Below, piece by piece: positions 27,250-36,708 of a stretch of DNA of 64,000 nucleotides. Each line of letters begins with the position of its first letter. Position 1 is the first letter of the stretch. The notes under the pieces were generated by a model. That model was not told the origin of the DNA, made no database searches, and saw only the letters and a list, made by a program, of their open reading frames with translations. This DNA is from Saliniramus fredricksonii (GTDB lineage: Bacteria > Pseudomonadota > Alphaproteobacteria > Rhizobiales > Beijerinckiaceae). Made by a program: the position numbers and the translations under genes. The stretch lies in the NCBI RefSeq assembly GCF_900094735.1, contig NZ_FMBM01000002.1, positions 1,488,001 to 1,552,000 on the forward strand, read 5' to 3'.

Positions 27250-27816
27250 TCACTGCGCCCGCAGATAGGCCAGTACATCACCGGCATTCCGGTCCGGCGG
27301 GAAGACCGGGTAGAATACCTTCTCGATGCGATCATCGCGCAGAATAAGCGTCAGCCGCTTGATCAGGACCATCCCTTCAACCTGCAAGGTTGGTAGCGAG
27401 AGCGCCTCGGCCAGGGCGAGATCGGCATCCGATAGCAGCGGAAACGGCAGATGCAGGCGCTCCGCCGCTTCGCGCTGATAAGCCGTCGTTTGCGTCGAGA
27501 TGCCGTAGAGCGACGAGACGCCGCAATCGGCGAGGTCGCGTGAGAGATCGCGGAAGGCGCAGGATTGCGGCGTGCAGCCGCGTGCCCCGGGGATCTGGTC
27601 CCATCCGTCCGGCAGGGGCTGATCCGGCCGCCCCGTCATCGGATAGAAGAAGAGCACGCTCCAGCCATTCAGGCGCCCAAGCGCGACTTCGCTGCCATCC
27701 GTCGCCGGAAGCGTGATATCGGGCATGCGCGCCCCGGTCAGATGCGCCGCCGCGCCGTCATCCTCGGGCGCGGAGATGGCGGACCAGTCGACGGATTGGA
27801 GGTTTGGCTGGTTCAC
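27250..27816 (-). CDS. Peroxiredoxin (AhpC/TSA-fold, BCP-like)
   Basis: Thiol peroxidase-like protein of 188 residues. The fold begins MPDITLPATDGSEVALGRL and VLFFYPMTGRPDQP; the active-site segment is GARGCTPQSCAFRDLSRDL, where the first Cys takes the peroxidatic position and the second, four residues later, is a candidate resolving Cys as in bacterioferritin comigratory proteins. The Arg-Asp pair after it (FRD) is the conserved support. The start is GTG 27816 with AGGAG upstream. It likely reduces H2O2 or organic peroxides with thioredoxin; substrate preference is not visible. Confidence 0.78.
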   Translation of the reverse strand: MNQPNLQSVDWSAISAPEDDGAAAHLTGARMPDITLPATDGSEVALGRLNGWSVLFFYPMTGRPDQPLPDGWDQIPGARGCTPQSCAFRDLSRDLADCGVSSLYGISTQTTAYQREAAERLHLPFPLLSDADLALAEALSLPTLQVEGMVLIKRLTLILRDDRIEKVFYPVFPPDRNAGDVLAYLRAQ

Positions 27817-27883
27817 GATACGCTCCTCTTATAGCGAACACGTTTATCCATCTCCTATGCGCCGCGCCTCGGCTGACGGATCA

Positions 27884-29326
27884 TCAGCCTCCGGATACAC
27901 GCGCCCAGAACGCCTGCTTGCGGCCATGCTCCCGCTTCAGCCGGGACTGATAAGTCTCATGGTCCTCGATTCCCCCAAAATCCGCAATCTGCTTGGCGAG
28001 ATCAGCACATGTCGCCAGATGCCGCGCCGCGTGGCCATAGCGCGAGGAGCGCGCTTGCGTCAGGGTGAAGTCAATCATCGCCCGCAAGGCTATGGTCGCG
28101 GCCAGCGGATGAGCGTTGCGAAGGGCCTCGGCAGCGGGCGTGAGGATTTCGTAGTGATCCCCGTTGATCTTCGCGCGCTGCGCGATCAGTAACGCTGCAG
28201 CACGATCGGGCGCGGGCCATTCCAGAAAGAAATGCAGGGCGACGAGTGGATCCTTGTGCGCAGCGGCATGATCCATGGCCTTTTGCTCGGCTTCGATATC
28301 GTCGAAATCGGGCAGATTCTTCAGATAATCGCGCAGAAAGGCGACTGACAGTTCATTTTCGAACAGCTGCCAGCGCGCAGCCTGCGCCTCATCCCGACGC
28401 CCCAGCGCATCGAGCGTCGCCAGACGCGCCGCGTGCCAGGCCTCTGGAACGAACCGCCCGTCCTCACGCTGCGCGCCCTCGATAAAGCCGAGCGCCTCCT
28501 CCGGGCGCTCGTCTTCGAGGAGACGGATGGCGATCTCGGCGGCGATCTGCGGGACCGCGCGGGTCTCGGTATCATATTGCGCAATGAAGGCATCGACATC
28601 GCCCCTCGCATCGGCAATCTCCATGAGCGCCATCCGGACCATGCTGTCGCGCTGGCGCGCGCGCATCTCATCTGCATAGATCGTGATGTTCAGCCCATAC
28701 GCAACCGCGCGCCGCTCCTCCGGCGGCGGAACCGTGATCTCTTCGCGCCCGTATTCCGTGATGCGCTGTTCCAGATGGGTGAGCCCGGTTTCGCCGAGCA
28801 GGGGAGCGAGGATCGTGATGATGCCATCATACTGACCGAACCCGTTATCTTGCAAAGCGGCGAAGACGCGATCCGCCGTGACCCGGGGATCCGCCTCCGC
28901 TTTCGTCGCGATATCGGCGAGATCGGAAAGCGCTTGATGAAAGATCCCGATCACCGTACCGCTGCTGTCGTCGCAGCGCTCGAAAACCGGATCGGCGACT
29001 GCGAGAAAACGCCAGATCAGATCGAGTGCCTCCTGCGGATCCGCTGGCGCGATCTGGTCGACAATGGCGCGGCGCTGCGTCTCCAGGTCGTCAACGAGCT
29101 TCTTGCGGTTTTGCCAGTTCACGAAGGTTCTGGCGCGAGCGATGCTGGTCAGCCGCTTGTTGACTTCGCGCGCGGCGTCCTTCGGGCTTTGCGCACCAGC
29201 CAGCGCGAGACGCAGCTTGCGTTTCGCCGCTGCGTCACCAGTGCTGATCTCGATCAGCAGTTCCGCCAGACGCTCTGCGCCCAGAGCCTTCAGATTCGCC
29301 GCATTGAGTGTGGTGCGTGAGGCCAT
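27884..29326 (-). CDS. DUF6880 family protein
   Basis: A 480-residue soluble protein, largely alpha-helical by composition, with no signal peptide or catalytic motif that I can name. It starts RTTLNAANLKALGAERLAEL and has NWQNRKKLVDDLETQRRAIV, which is typical of the DUF6880 family common in Alphaproteobacteria. The second half (from about 255) looks like a helical repeat solenoid similar to tetratricopeptide repeats (ARLATLDALGRRDEAQAARW). Function unknown. GGGAGA precedes the ATG on this strand. It diverges from recO. Confidence 0.75.
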   Translation of the reverse strand: MASRTTLNAANLKALGAERLAELLIEISTGDAAAKRKLRLALAGAQSPKDAAREVNKRLTSIARARTFVNWQNRKKLVDDLETQRRAIVDQIAPADPQEALDLIWRFLAVADPVFERCDDSSGTVIGIFHQALSDLADIATKAEADPRVTADRVFAALQDNGFGQYDGIITILAPLLGETGLTHLEQRITEYGREEITVPPPEERRAVAYGLNITIYADEMRARQRDSMVRMALMEIADARGDVDAFIAQYDTETRAVPQIAAEIAIRLLEDERPEEALGFIEGAQREDGRFVPEAWHAARLATLDALGRRDEAQAARWQLFENELSVAFLRDYLKNLPDFDDIEAEQKAMDHAAAHKDPLVALHFFLEWPAPDRAAALLIAQRAKINGDHYEILTPAAEALRNAHPLAATIALRAMIDFTLTQARSSRYGHAARHLATCADLAKQIADFGGIEDHETYQSRLKREHGRKQAFWARVSGG

Positions 29327-29462
29327 CGAATCTCCCCGGTTTCAACCAAATCTATCAGGGCGGGTGATGTATCGGAAGAATACCTCCAGGGGCAGAATGG
29401 GCACACCCCGCTGGCATCCACCCCCGCAATCTCCTAAACCACCCCAAGGAGATCAGAGCGCG

Positions 29463-30200
29463 ATGGAGTGGAGCGACGAGGCTATCGTTCTGGGTGTGCG
29501 CCGGCACGGCGAATCGGGGGTGCTCCTCGAATTGCTGACGCGCGACCACGGGCGGCATTTCGGCTTCCTGCCGGGCGGGCGCTCGCGCAAGACGCTGCCA
29601 CTGATCCAGCCGGGGAACAGCCTGGCCGTGACCTGGCGGGCGCGGCTCGACCAGCATCTCGGCACCCTCTCCGTGGAGGCGACCCGGCTGCGTGCGCCGG
29701 GCTTCATCAATGCCCCGCACGCGCTCTACGGCTTCGCTGCGCTGGCCGCCTCCCTGCGCTTCCTGCCCGAGCGCGATCCGCATCCGGCACTTTTCGATGC
29801 GGTGATCCATCTCAGCGAGGCGCTGCCCGATGCCGAGAGCGTGGGGCCGCTTTTCGTAGAATTCGAGCTTCGGCTTCTGGCCGAGCTCGGCTTCGGCCTC
29901 GACTTCGACAGCTGCGCCGCGACGGGCACGCAGGAGAACCTCGTCTATGTCTCGCCGCGCACCGGGCGGGCGGTGAGTGCACAGGCGGGGGAGCCGTATC
30001 GTGAAAAACTCTTAACGCTGCCCGGATTTCTTGTGTATGAGGGGCCTGCAAACCGCGTTTCGCCGCAGGCGCTGGCTGAAGCCTTCGCGCTGACCGGCTA
30101 CTTTCTCCAGCGCTGGATCTACGAGCCGCAGGACCGGGCGCCCCCGCCCGAGCGTGCGCGCTTCGTCGAAAGCCTGACCCGCGAGGAGGATCCCGCCTGA
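29463..30200 (+). CDS. recO: DNA repair protein RecO
   Basis: RecO helps RecFOR load RecA on single-stranded DNA coated with SSB and anneals strands. The 245-residue protein begins with the OB-fold segment [20 protein letters not shown] and [20 protein letters not shown], followed by the helical domain ([20 protein letters not shown] is the best-conserved block). The [20 protein letters not shown] segment occupies the place of the zinc finger and has a single Cys, as in other alphaproteobacteria. ATG 29463 fits; the frame upstream is open only by chance. It is 22 bases upstream of parC, probably one operon. Confidence 0.92.
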   Translation: MEWSDEAIVLGVRRHGESGVLLELLTRDHGRHFGFLPGGRSRKTLPLIQPGNSLAVTWRARLDQHLGTLSVEATRLRAPGFINAPHALYGFAALAASLRFLPERDPHPALFDAVIHLSEALPDAESVGPLFVEFELRLLAELGFGLDFDSCAATGTQENLVYVSPRTGRAVSAQAGEPYREKLLTLPGFLVYEGPANRVSPQALAEAFALTGYFLQRWIYEPQDRAPPPERARFVESLTREEDPA

Positions 30201-30222
30201 GGGGTCGCGAACGGAGAGATCG

Positions 30223-32469
30223 ATGGGCAAGCCCGTAAATCCGCCATCTGACGGCGAAATCGAGAGCGTTGCGCTCAAGAGCGCGCTCGAGGAGCGCTAT
30301 CTGGCCTATGCGCTCTCGACGATCATGCACCGCGCGCTGCCCGATGCCCGCGACGGGCTCAAGCCCGTGCATCGGCGCATTCTCTACGGCATGCAGCTGC
30401 TGCGGCTGGCGCCCAATTCCGCCTTCAAGAAATCCGCCAAGGTCGTCGGCGACGTGATGGGTTCCTTCCATCCCCATGGCGATCAGGCGATCTATGATGC
30501 GCTGGTACGTCTGGCGCAGGATTTCGCCTCGCGCTATCCGCTCGTCGACGGCCAGGGCAATTTCGGCAATATCGACGGCGACGGGGCCGCCGCCTATCGC
30601 TACACGGAAGCACGCCTGACGGCGGTGGCAGGGCTGCTGCTCGAAGGTATCGACGAGGATGCGGTCGATTTCCGCGCCAATTACGACGGCTCGACGGACG
30701 AGCCCTCGGTGCTTCCGGCGGCCTTCCCCAACCTGCTCGCGAATGGCTCGCAGGGCATCGCCGTGGGTATGGCCACCTCGATCCCGCCGCATAATGCGGG
30801 CGAGTTATGCGATGCCGCGCTCTATCTGATCGAGCATCCCGATACCAGTTCCGACCAGCTCCTGACCTTCGTCCCGGGCCCTGACTTCCCCACAGGCGGC
30901 ATCATCGTCGAGCGCAAGGAGATGATCGCCGAGGCCTATCGCACCGGGCGCGGCGGGTTTCGCGTGCGCGCGCGCTGGGAGAAGGAGGATGGCGGGCGCG
31001 GCTCCTGGGCGGCGGTCATCACCGAGATTCCCTACGGCATCCAGAAAGCGCGGCTCATCGAGAAGATCGCCGAGCTCCTCCAGGAACGCAAATTGCCGCT
31101 CGTGGGCGATATCCGCGACGAATCGGCGGAGGATGTGCGCGTCGTCATCGAGCCGCGCGCGCGCAATGTCGATCCCGTGCTGATGATGGAATCGCTGTTC
31201 AAGCTCTCCGATCTTGAATCGCGGGTTCCGCTCAACATGAACGTGCTGATGGGCGGCACGGTGCCGCGCGTGATCAGCCTGGCCGAGGCCCTGCGCGCCT
31301 GGCTCGACCATCGCCGCGAGGTGCTGCTTCGCCGCTCGCGCCATCGGCTGGGCAAGATCGAGCACCGGCTCGAGATCCTGGGCGGGCTCCTGATCATCTA
31401 TCTCGATCTCGACCGGGTGATCCAGATCATCCGCGAGGAGGACGAGCCCAAGCAGGAACTGATGCGCGTCTTCGAGCTCACCGAGCTGCAGGCCAACGCC
31501 ATTCTCGATACCCGCCTGCGCGCCCTGCGCAAGCTGGAGGAGATGGAGCTCAAGCGCGAATTCGACGAACTCACCGAGGAAAAGCGGCAGACCGAGGCGC
31601 TGCTCGAATCCGAGACGAAACAGTGGAAGGTCGTCGCGAAGCAGATCCGGGACGTGCGCAAGGCCTTCGGGGCAGAGACCACGCTCGGCAAACGCCGCAC
31701 CAGCTTCGCGGATGCGCCCGACACGTCCGATATCGATTTCACCCAGGCCATGGTCGAGCGCGAGCCGATCACCGTGATTGTCTCAAAGAAGGGCTGGATC
31801 CGGGCCCTGAAAGGGCATCAGAACGATCTGGGCAATCTGCAATTCAAGGGGGACGATGCCCTTGCCTTCGGCTTCCATGCGCAGACCACCTCGAAAATCC
31901 TCACGCTCGCCTCAAACGGGCGCGTCTTTACCCTCGATGCGGCCAAGCTGCCCGGGGGGCGCGGCTTCGGCGACCCGATCCGGCTGATGGTCGATCTCGA
32001 GGAGGATGCCGAGATCGTCACCGCCTTCGTGCACGAGCCCGGAACAAAGGTCCTGCTCGTCGCCTCCGACGGGCGTGGCTTCGTCGCACCCACGGACCAG
32101 CTCGTCGCCAATACGCGCAAGGGCAAGCTGGCGCTCAATGTCGACGGCAAGGCGAAGGCCGTGATCTGCACGCCGGCTGCGGGCGACCACATCGCCATCG
32201 TCGGCGAGAACCGCAAGCTGCTCGCCTTCCCGATCGACCAGGTGCCGGAAATGACACGCGGCAAGGGCGTGCGGCTGCAACGCTACAAGGATGGCGGCGT
32301 CTCCGACGCCAAGGTCTTCACCCTCGCCGAAGGGCTCACCTGGCTGGATACGTCGGGACGGACCTGGACCGTCACACCCGAGGATCTCGCCGGCGGCTGG
32401 CTCGGCAACCGCGCCGAGGCCGGACGCCTGCCACCGAAGGGTTTCCCCAAGACCAATCGTTTCAGCTGA
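30223..32469 (+). CDS. parC: DNA topoisomerase IV subunit A
   Basis: Catalytic A subunit of the type IIA topoisomerase that unlinks daughter chromosomes. The 748-residue protein has the N-terminal breakage-reunion domain with catalytic Tyr127 in [11 protein letters not shown], the [14 protein letters not shown] segment, and the coiled-coil region near 430-470. The C terminus has degenerate beta-pinwheel blades, fewer than GyrA (no GQRGG box), which identifies it as ParC. In the quinolone-determining segment the usual Ser is Gln88 and the acidic position is Asp92. GGAGAG precedes the ATG. It follows recO closely. Confidence 0.94.
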   Translation: MGKPVNPPSDGEIESVALKSALEERYLAYALSTIMHRALPDARDGLKPVHRRILYGMQLLRLAPNSAFKKSAKVVGDVMGSFHPHGDQAIYDALVRLAQDFASRYPLVDGQGNFGNIDGDGAAAYRYTEARLTAVAGLLLEGIDEDAVDFRANYDGSTDEPSVLPAAFPNLLANGSQGIAVGMATSIPPHNAGELCDAALYLIEHPDTSSDQLLTFVPGPDFPTGGIIVERKEMIAEAYRTGRGGFRVRARWEKEDGGRGSWAAVITEIPYGIQKARLIEKIAELLQERKLPLVGDIRDESAEDVRVVIEPRARNVDPVLMMESLFKLSDLESRVPLNMNVLMGGTVPRVISLAEALRAWLDHRREVLLRRSRHRLGKIEHRLEILGGLLIIYLDLDRVIQIIREEDEPKQELMRVFELTELQANAILDTRLRALRKLEEMELKREFDELTEEKRQTEALLESETKQWKVVAKQIRDVRKAFGAETTLGKRRTSFADAPDTSDIDFTQAMVEREPITVIVSKKGWIRALKGHQNDLGNLQFKGDDALAFGFHAQTTSKILTLASNGRVFTLDAAKLPGGRGFGDPIRLMVDLEEDAEIVTAFVHEPGTKVLLVASDGRGFVAPTDQLVANTRKGKLALNVDGKAKAVICTPAAGDHIAIVGENRKLLAFPIDQVPEMTRGKGVRLQRYKDGGVSDAKVFTLAEGLTWLDTSGRTWTVTPEDLAGGWLGNRAEAGRLPPKGFPKTNRFS

Positions 32470-32561
32470 ACCCGGAAAACGGGCTTGCGGGTTTTGCAAG
32501 CGGGATGCATTACGGCACCCGTTCGCCTGCCATGCGCGATATTCCAGACGGGAACCTGACG

Positions 32562-33683
32562 ATGCGCGTCGACGAATTCGATTTCGAGCTGCCCGAGGAC
32601 CGGATCGCGCTACGCCCGGTCGAGCCGCGTGATGCGGCGCGCATGCTCGTCGTGCGCCCCGGCACCACGCCGGAGCTGAGCGACGCGCAGGTGCGCGACC
32701 TGCCCGATCTGCTTGCACCCGGCGACGTGCTCGTCCTCAACGATACCCGCGTCATTCCCGCCCGCCTGTATGCGAAGCGCGTGCGCGGCGAGATCGTGGC
32801 TGGCGTCGAGATCATGCTGCACAAGCGCGAGGGCGCGGCGCGCTGGCGCGCCTTCGCCCGCCCGGCCAAAAAGCTCCAGCCGGGCGATCGCCTCGTCTTC
32901 GGATCGGAAAGCGCGGGCCCCGTCTGCGAGGCGGGACGGCTGGAAGCCACGATCGCCGGGAAAGCCGAGGGCGGCGACGTCGCGATCGATTTCGACCTTG
33001 CCGGCCCCGCCCTCGACGAGGCCATCGCCGTCATCGGAGAACTCCCGCTGCCGCCCTATATCGCCGGCAAACGCGCGGCGGATGCGCGTGACCGGGCGGA
33101 TTACCAGACGATCTATGCCCGCGAGGAAGGCGCCGTCGCCGCGCCCACGGCGGGTCTGCATTTCACCGACGACCTGTTCGCGCGGCTCAATGCGTGCGGC
33201 ATTGCCCGCCATTTCGTTACCCTGCATGTGGGCGCGGGCACCTTCCTGCCGGTGAAGGTGGAGGATACGCGCGATCACCGGATGCATGCGGAAACGGGTT
33301 TCGTCTCGCGCGAAACGGCGGATGCGCTGAATGCGGCGCGCGCAGCCGGCGGGCGCATCGTGGCGGTGGGCACCACCTCCTTGCGGCTTCTGGAGAGCGC
33401 GGCGACCGAGGACGGCACCATCGCGCCCTTTGCCGGCGATACCGACATCTTCATCACGCCCGGCTATCGCTTTCGCGCGGTCGATGCGCTGATGACCAAT
33501 TTCCACCTGCCGAAATCCACGCTGATGATGCTCGTATCCGCCCTCAGCGGCCTCGACACCATGCGCCGGGCCTATCACCATGCGGTGGAAGCGGGTTATC
33601 GCTTCTACAGTTTCGGCGATTCGAGCCTGCTGTTTCGTGACGCCGCCGGGCAGGACGGCATGAAGGATGACGTTGATGGCTGA
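32562..33683 (+). CDS. queA: S-adenosylmethionine:tRNA ribosyltransferase-isomerase QueA
   Basis: QueA transfers and isomerises the ribose of SAM onto preQ1 at position 34 of tRNA, giving epoxyqueuosine. The 373-residue protein starts [20 protein letters not shown], and shows [15 protein letters not shown], the [13 protein letters not shown] signature, [20 protein letters not shown] and [17 protein letters not shown]. All conserved blocks are intact. ATG 32562 gives the standard length. Its 3' end overlaps tgt by eight bases, so the two queuosine genes are translationally coupled. Confidence 0.93.
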   Translation: MRVDEFDFELPEDRIALRPVEPRDAARMLVVRPGTTPELSDAQVRDLPDLLAPGDVLVLNDTRVIPARLYAKRVRGEIVAGVEIMLHKREGAARWRAFARPAKKLQPGDRLVFGSESAGPVCEAGRLEATIAGKAEGGDVAIDFDLAGPALDEAIAVIGELPLPPYIAGKRAADARDRADYQTIYAREEGAVAAPTAGLHFTDDLFARLNACGIARHFVTLHVGAGTFLPVKVEDTRDHRMHAETGFVSRETADALNAARAAGGRIVAVGTTSLRLLESAATEDGTIAPFAGDTDIFITPGYRFRAVDALMTNFHLPKSTLMMLVSALSGLDTMRRAYHHAVEAGYRFYSFGDSSLLFRDAAGQDGMKDDVDG

Positions 33684-34812
33684 TGAATTCATGTTCACGC
33701 TGACGGGCACGGACGGCGCGGCGCGCACCGGCGAAATCCGCATGCCGCGCGGCGTCATCCGCACCCCCGCCTTCATGCCGGTGGGTACTGCGGGCACCGT
33801 CAAGGCGATGTATCCCGATCAGGTGAAGGTGCTGGGCGCCGACGTCGTGCTCGGCAATACCTATCACCTGATGCTGCGCCCGGGCGCCGAGCGCGTCGCG
33901 CGGCTCGGCGGGCTGCATGCCTTCATGAACTGGCCCTATCCGATCCTGACTGATTCCGGCGGTTTCCAGGTGATGTCGCTCGCGGGCCTGCGCAAGATCG
34001 AGGAGAGCGGCGTCACCTTCCAGTCGCATATCGATGGCTCGCGCCACGTGCTGACGCCCGAGCGCTCGATCGAGATACAGGGGCTGCTCGGCTCCGACAT
34101 CCAGATGCAGCTCGATGAATGCGTCAAACTCCCCGCCTCCGAGGAGGTGGTCGCGAAAGCCATGCATCTGTCGCTGCGCTGGGCAGAGCGCTGCAGGATC
34201 GCCTTCGGCGAGCAACCCGGCAAGGCGATGTTCGGCATCGTCCAGGGCGGTGACGTGCCGCATCTGCGCGTCGAGAGCGCGCGCGAGCTCGTCGGGCTTG
34301 ATCTGAAGGGCTACGGCATAGGCGGGCTCGCGGTGGGTGAGCCGCAGCATGTCATGCTCTCCATGATCGAATCGGTGGAGCCGCATCTGCCGCGCGAGAA
34401 GCCGCGTTACCTGATGGGCGTCGGCACGCCGGACGACATCGTCGAGGCGGTGCGGCGCGGGGTCGACATGTTCGACTGCGTGATGCCCACCCGCGCCGGG
34501 CGTCACGGCATGGCCTATACCCGGGCAGGCCGGCTCAATCTCAAGAACGCCCGCTACGCCGAAGACCTTTCCCCCCTCGACCCGGAATCCACCTGCCCCG
34601 CATCAAACGGCTATTCCCGCGCCTATCTCCACCACCTCGTGCGCGCCAACGAAATCCTCGCCATGATGCTCCTGACCTGGAACAACCTCGCCTATTATCA
34701 GGACCTCATGGCCGGCCTGCGCAAGGCGATCCGCGAGGAGCGGCTGGAGGATTTCATCGCGCAGACGAAAGAGGGCTGGGAGAAGGGCGAGCGGGAGCGC
34801 AAGGCGGGGTGA
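33676..34812 (+). CDS. tgt: tRNA-guanine transglycosylase with altered zinc site
   Basis: Tgt swaps guanine-34 of tRNAs for Asp, Asn, His and Tyr with preQ1, the step before QueA. The 378-residue TIM-barrel protein keeps both catalytic aspartates ([13 protein letters not shown] and [14 protein letters not shown]) and the substrate-specificity GGLAVGE loop. The structural zinc site is changed: where E. coli Tgt has Cys-x-Cys-x2-Cys and a later His, this protein has Ser305, Cys307, Ser310 ([19 protein letters not shown]) and Asn336 ([10 protein letters not shown]). Three of four ligands are replaced. ATG 33676 follows AAGGA; 33667 is an alternative. It overlaps queA. Confidence 0.93.
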   Translation: MADEFMFTLTGTDGAARTGEIRMPRGVIRTPAFMPVGTAGTVKAMYPDQVKVLGADVVLGNTYHLMLRPGAERVARLGGLHAFMNWPYPILTDSGGFQVMSLAGLRKIEESGVTFQSHIDGSRHVLTPERSIEIQGLLGSDIQMQLDECVKLPASEEVVAKAMHLSLRWAERCRIAFGEQPGKAMFGIVQGGDVPHLRVESARELVGLDLKGYGIGGLAVGEPQHVMLSMIESVEPHLPREKPRYLMGVGTPDDIVEAVRRGVDMFDCVMPTRAGRHGMAYTRAGRLNLKNARYAEDLSPLDPESTCPASNGYSRAYLHHLVRANEILAMMLLTWNNLAYYQDLMAGLRKAIREERLEDFIAQTKEGWEKGERERKAG

Positions 34813-34850
34813 CCTTAACAGTCAGGGTCGATCAATGTGGAGAAGGTCTG

Positions 34851-35117
34851 ATGGACGTGAAGCCGATCAGGAACCACGCAGATCTTGAGCGGGCGCTGAC
34901 CGAGGTCGAACAGTATTTCGATAACCCGCCCGCACGTGGCACGCCGGCGGCAGACCGTTTCGACGTCCTGACCGACCTCATCGAGGCGCATGAGAGCAAA
35001 CACTACCCGATCAATGCGCCGGATCCGCGAATACATGGCCACGCGCGCATTCAAACAGACTGATCTGGGAAAGTCATCGGTGGCAAGAGCCCTGCCTCCG
35101 AGGTCATGAGCCGCTGA
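34851..35117 (+). pseudogene. higA: HigA-type antitoxin remnant with two frameshifts
   Basis: The first frame from ATG 34851 gives KPIRNHADLERALTEVEQYF and LTDLIEAHESKHYPI, the N-terminal arm of HigA-family antitoxins (residues 1-57). Near 35022 the reading frame changes: the next frame reads IREYMATRAFKQTDLGK, the start of the XRE helix-turn-helix. Near 35072 it shifts again to VIGGKSPASEVMSR, the recognition-helix region, and then stops at TGA 35115. The DNA-binding domain is therefore split over three frames and truncated. AGAAGG precedes the start. No HigB-like toxin is found on either side, so this is a decayed orphan. Confidence 0.7.
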
Positions 35118-35353
35118 TCGCCCCCTACCATCTGGAGGAAGATAATCGGATCGATGAGGTAGACCGGCCAGAGCGCGTATTTGCCTGACCCGGACCGCGC
35201 AGCCGCGATGATGCGATTGGCGGGACCCGGCGTGCCTATCGCGGCGGTTTTGATATCGTCCCAGTATTATTGAAAGTCTTGCGGAACTTCGTTCCTCCGC
35301 CGCCTTTGTCGTGTGGTTGAAGTACCATCCGCACAAACCCAAAGGAACTGGCC

Positions 35354-35740
35354 ATGAGCTATACCCATGACAGGATGATCGAAGCGGCTTCGTTCGACGC
35401 CGTGGACGCGCGCGTACGGGCGGCACTGGCGGAACGCGGGTTTGGCGTTCTCACGGAAATCGACGTCAAAGCAACATTGAAGGCGAAAATCGACGTCGAT
35501 CTCGATGATTATCGTATCCTCGGCGCCTGCAACCCGTCGATGGCGCACAAGGCCATCGGGATCGAGCCACGGGTCGGAGCCATGCTCCCCTGCAACGTCA
35601 TCCTGCGCGCGGTCGAGGGCGGTGTCGAGATCAGTGCGGTCGATCCCGTCATCTCGATGAAGGCCATCGACAACGCGGCACTCCACCAGATCGCGACCGA
35701 AGTCAGGGCCATGCTGGTCGAGGCTGTCGATGCCGCCTGA
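35354..35740 (+). CDS. DUF302 family protein
   Basis: A 128-residue soluble protein with the DUF302 alpha/beta fold: AALAERGFGVLTEIDVKATL, then YRILGACNPSMAHKAI and MLPCNVILRAVEGGVEISAV. The family is widespread and small; one proposal is heme or sulfur-related ligand binding, but no function is established. AAAGGAACTGGCC precedes the ATG with good spacing. It lies in a region of broken genes yet is itself intact, with codon use like the rest of the chromosome. Confidence 0.82.
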   Translation: MSYTHDRMIEAASFDAVDARVRAALAERGFGVLTEIDVKATLKAKIDVDLDDYRILGACNPSMAHKAIGIEPRVGAMLPCNVILRAVEGGVEISAVDPVISMKAIDNAALHQIATEVRAMLVEAVDAA

Positions 35741-36026
35741 TCAGCCTGCAAGGCACCCTTTCGGGATGCGCCAGCATGCCCCCGATCACAAATGCCGACA
35801 GCGAGCCTTCCGGCGGCGGGCGTCTGTTGGAAAACCGCGATATCCTCAGATGATTCTTACGCTTCTTCCCAAGGGTTCCTGTTCGAGCGTTTTTATGCGT
35901 ATCGGGAACCTCATTGCACCTTGATAGTTTCCCTTTCAAGCAGTGGACGCTGCAATTTATTCGGGCCGCGATAACCACGCGTTTTCGGAAAGACTAAGTC
36001 TGTGCCTAATCAAGAGGGATCACGTC

Positions 36027-36101
36027 ATGAACAGTATCATCTATGTTGTCGGCTTCGTCGTAATCGTCGTTTTTATCCTGTCGCTGTTGGGGATCTTCTG
36101 A
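36027..36101 (+). CDS. 24-residue hydrophobic peptide, small membrane protein
   Basis: A short frame begins ATG 36027 and stops at TGA 36099. It reads MNSIIYVVGFVVIVVFILSL and ends LGIF, a single membrane-spanning helix with almost no polar residues. An AGAGGGA ribosome-binding site sits at optimal distance. Similar tiny peptides of the form (M)xxIIYVVGxVVI are common in Rhizobiales, often near stress or two-component genes. Function is unknown. It directly precedes the broken histidine kinase. Confidence 0.55.
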   Translation: MNSIIYVVGFVVIVVFILSLLGIF

Positions 36102-36129
36102 TCCAGGCATCGCGCGACCGAAGTAACGG

Positions 36130-36661
36130 ATGCAGTCTTTGGAGGCACGCCGGCATCTGGAGAACGCACATCGGCGGATTCTGGCAGTGGCGACCATGGA
36201 GCAGCAACTCCAGTTGCCACATGAAGACAACGATGTCGAAATTGCCACCTATCTCCATCGACTCTGCGCGAGTCTGACGGAATCGGTGGTCGCGGATTCC
36301 ACGTGTATCGCGATCAAGGTCGATGCGGATGCGCGCATGGTGCCGGCGGAAATTGCCATGAGTCTGGGGCTCATCGTCACCGAACTGGTGATCAATGCCC
36401 TCAAGCACGCTTTCATCGCCGATACTGATGGTCGAATCACGGTGACTTATCATGTCGGAGGGACAGAACTGGCACCTGGTCGTTTCCGATAACGGAATCG
36501 GTGCGCCGATCGGCGATCACAGGCCGAGCGAAACCGGACTTGGGAAGAGCATCATCGCCGCACTGGTCACACATCTCGACGCCCATCTTGCGGCCTCGAC
36601 CGGCGTGAACGGCCCGGGGAGTTCGGTAGCCATCTCCGGACGGTTCGCGCCAGGGGGGTGA
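36130..36661 (+). pseudogene. Truncated, frameshifted sensor histidine kinase (HisKA_2/HWE-like) remnant
   Basis: Frame 1 (36130-36450) encodes EARRHLENAHRRILAVATME, the second helix of a HisKA_2 dimerisation domain, and the ATPase N-box GLIVTELVINALKHAF. Around 36450-36456 the frame moves by one and continues in frame 2 with HLVVSDNGIGAP (G1 box) and ETGLGKSIIAALVTHL (G2 box), ending GSSVAISGRF at TGA 36659. The first helix with the phospho-acceptor His and any sensor domain are missing, with an in-frame TAA at 36124. The piece would be a non-functional kinase core even without the frameshift. Confidence 0.7.
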
Positions 36662-36708
36662 TGCAAAGAGAACCTGGGCGATTCGGGGCTTCGTTGAAGT
36701 CTCTGCCG

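Noticed and set aside
26698-27250. tRNA-Cys as an attachment site of an integrated element
   Set aside because: No integrase, no direct repeat of the tRNA 3' end within the window, and the adjacent small gene has normal composition.
35118-35353. A HigB-like toxin after the antitoxin remnant
   Set aside because: No frame on either strand shows the RelE/HigB fold pattern; only short unconserved frames are present.
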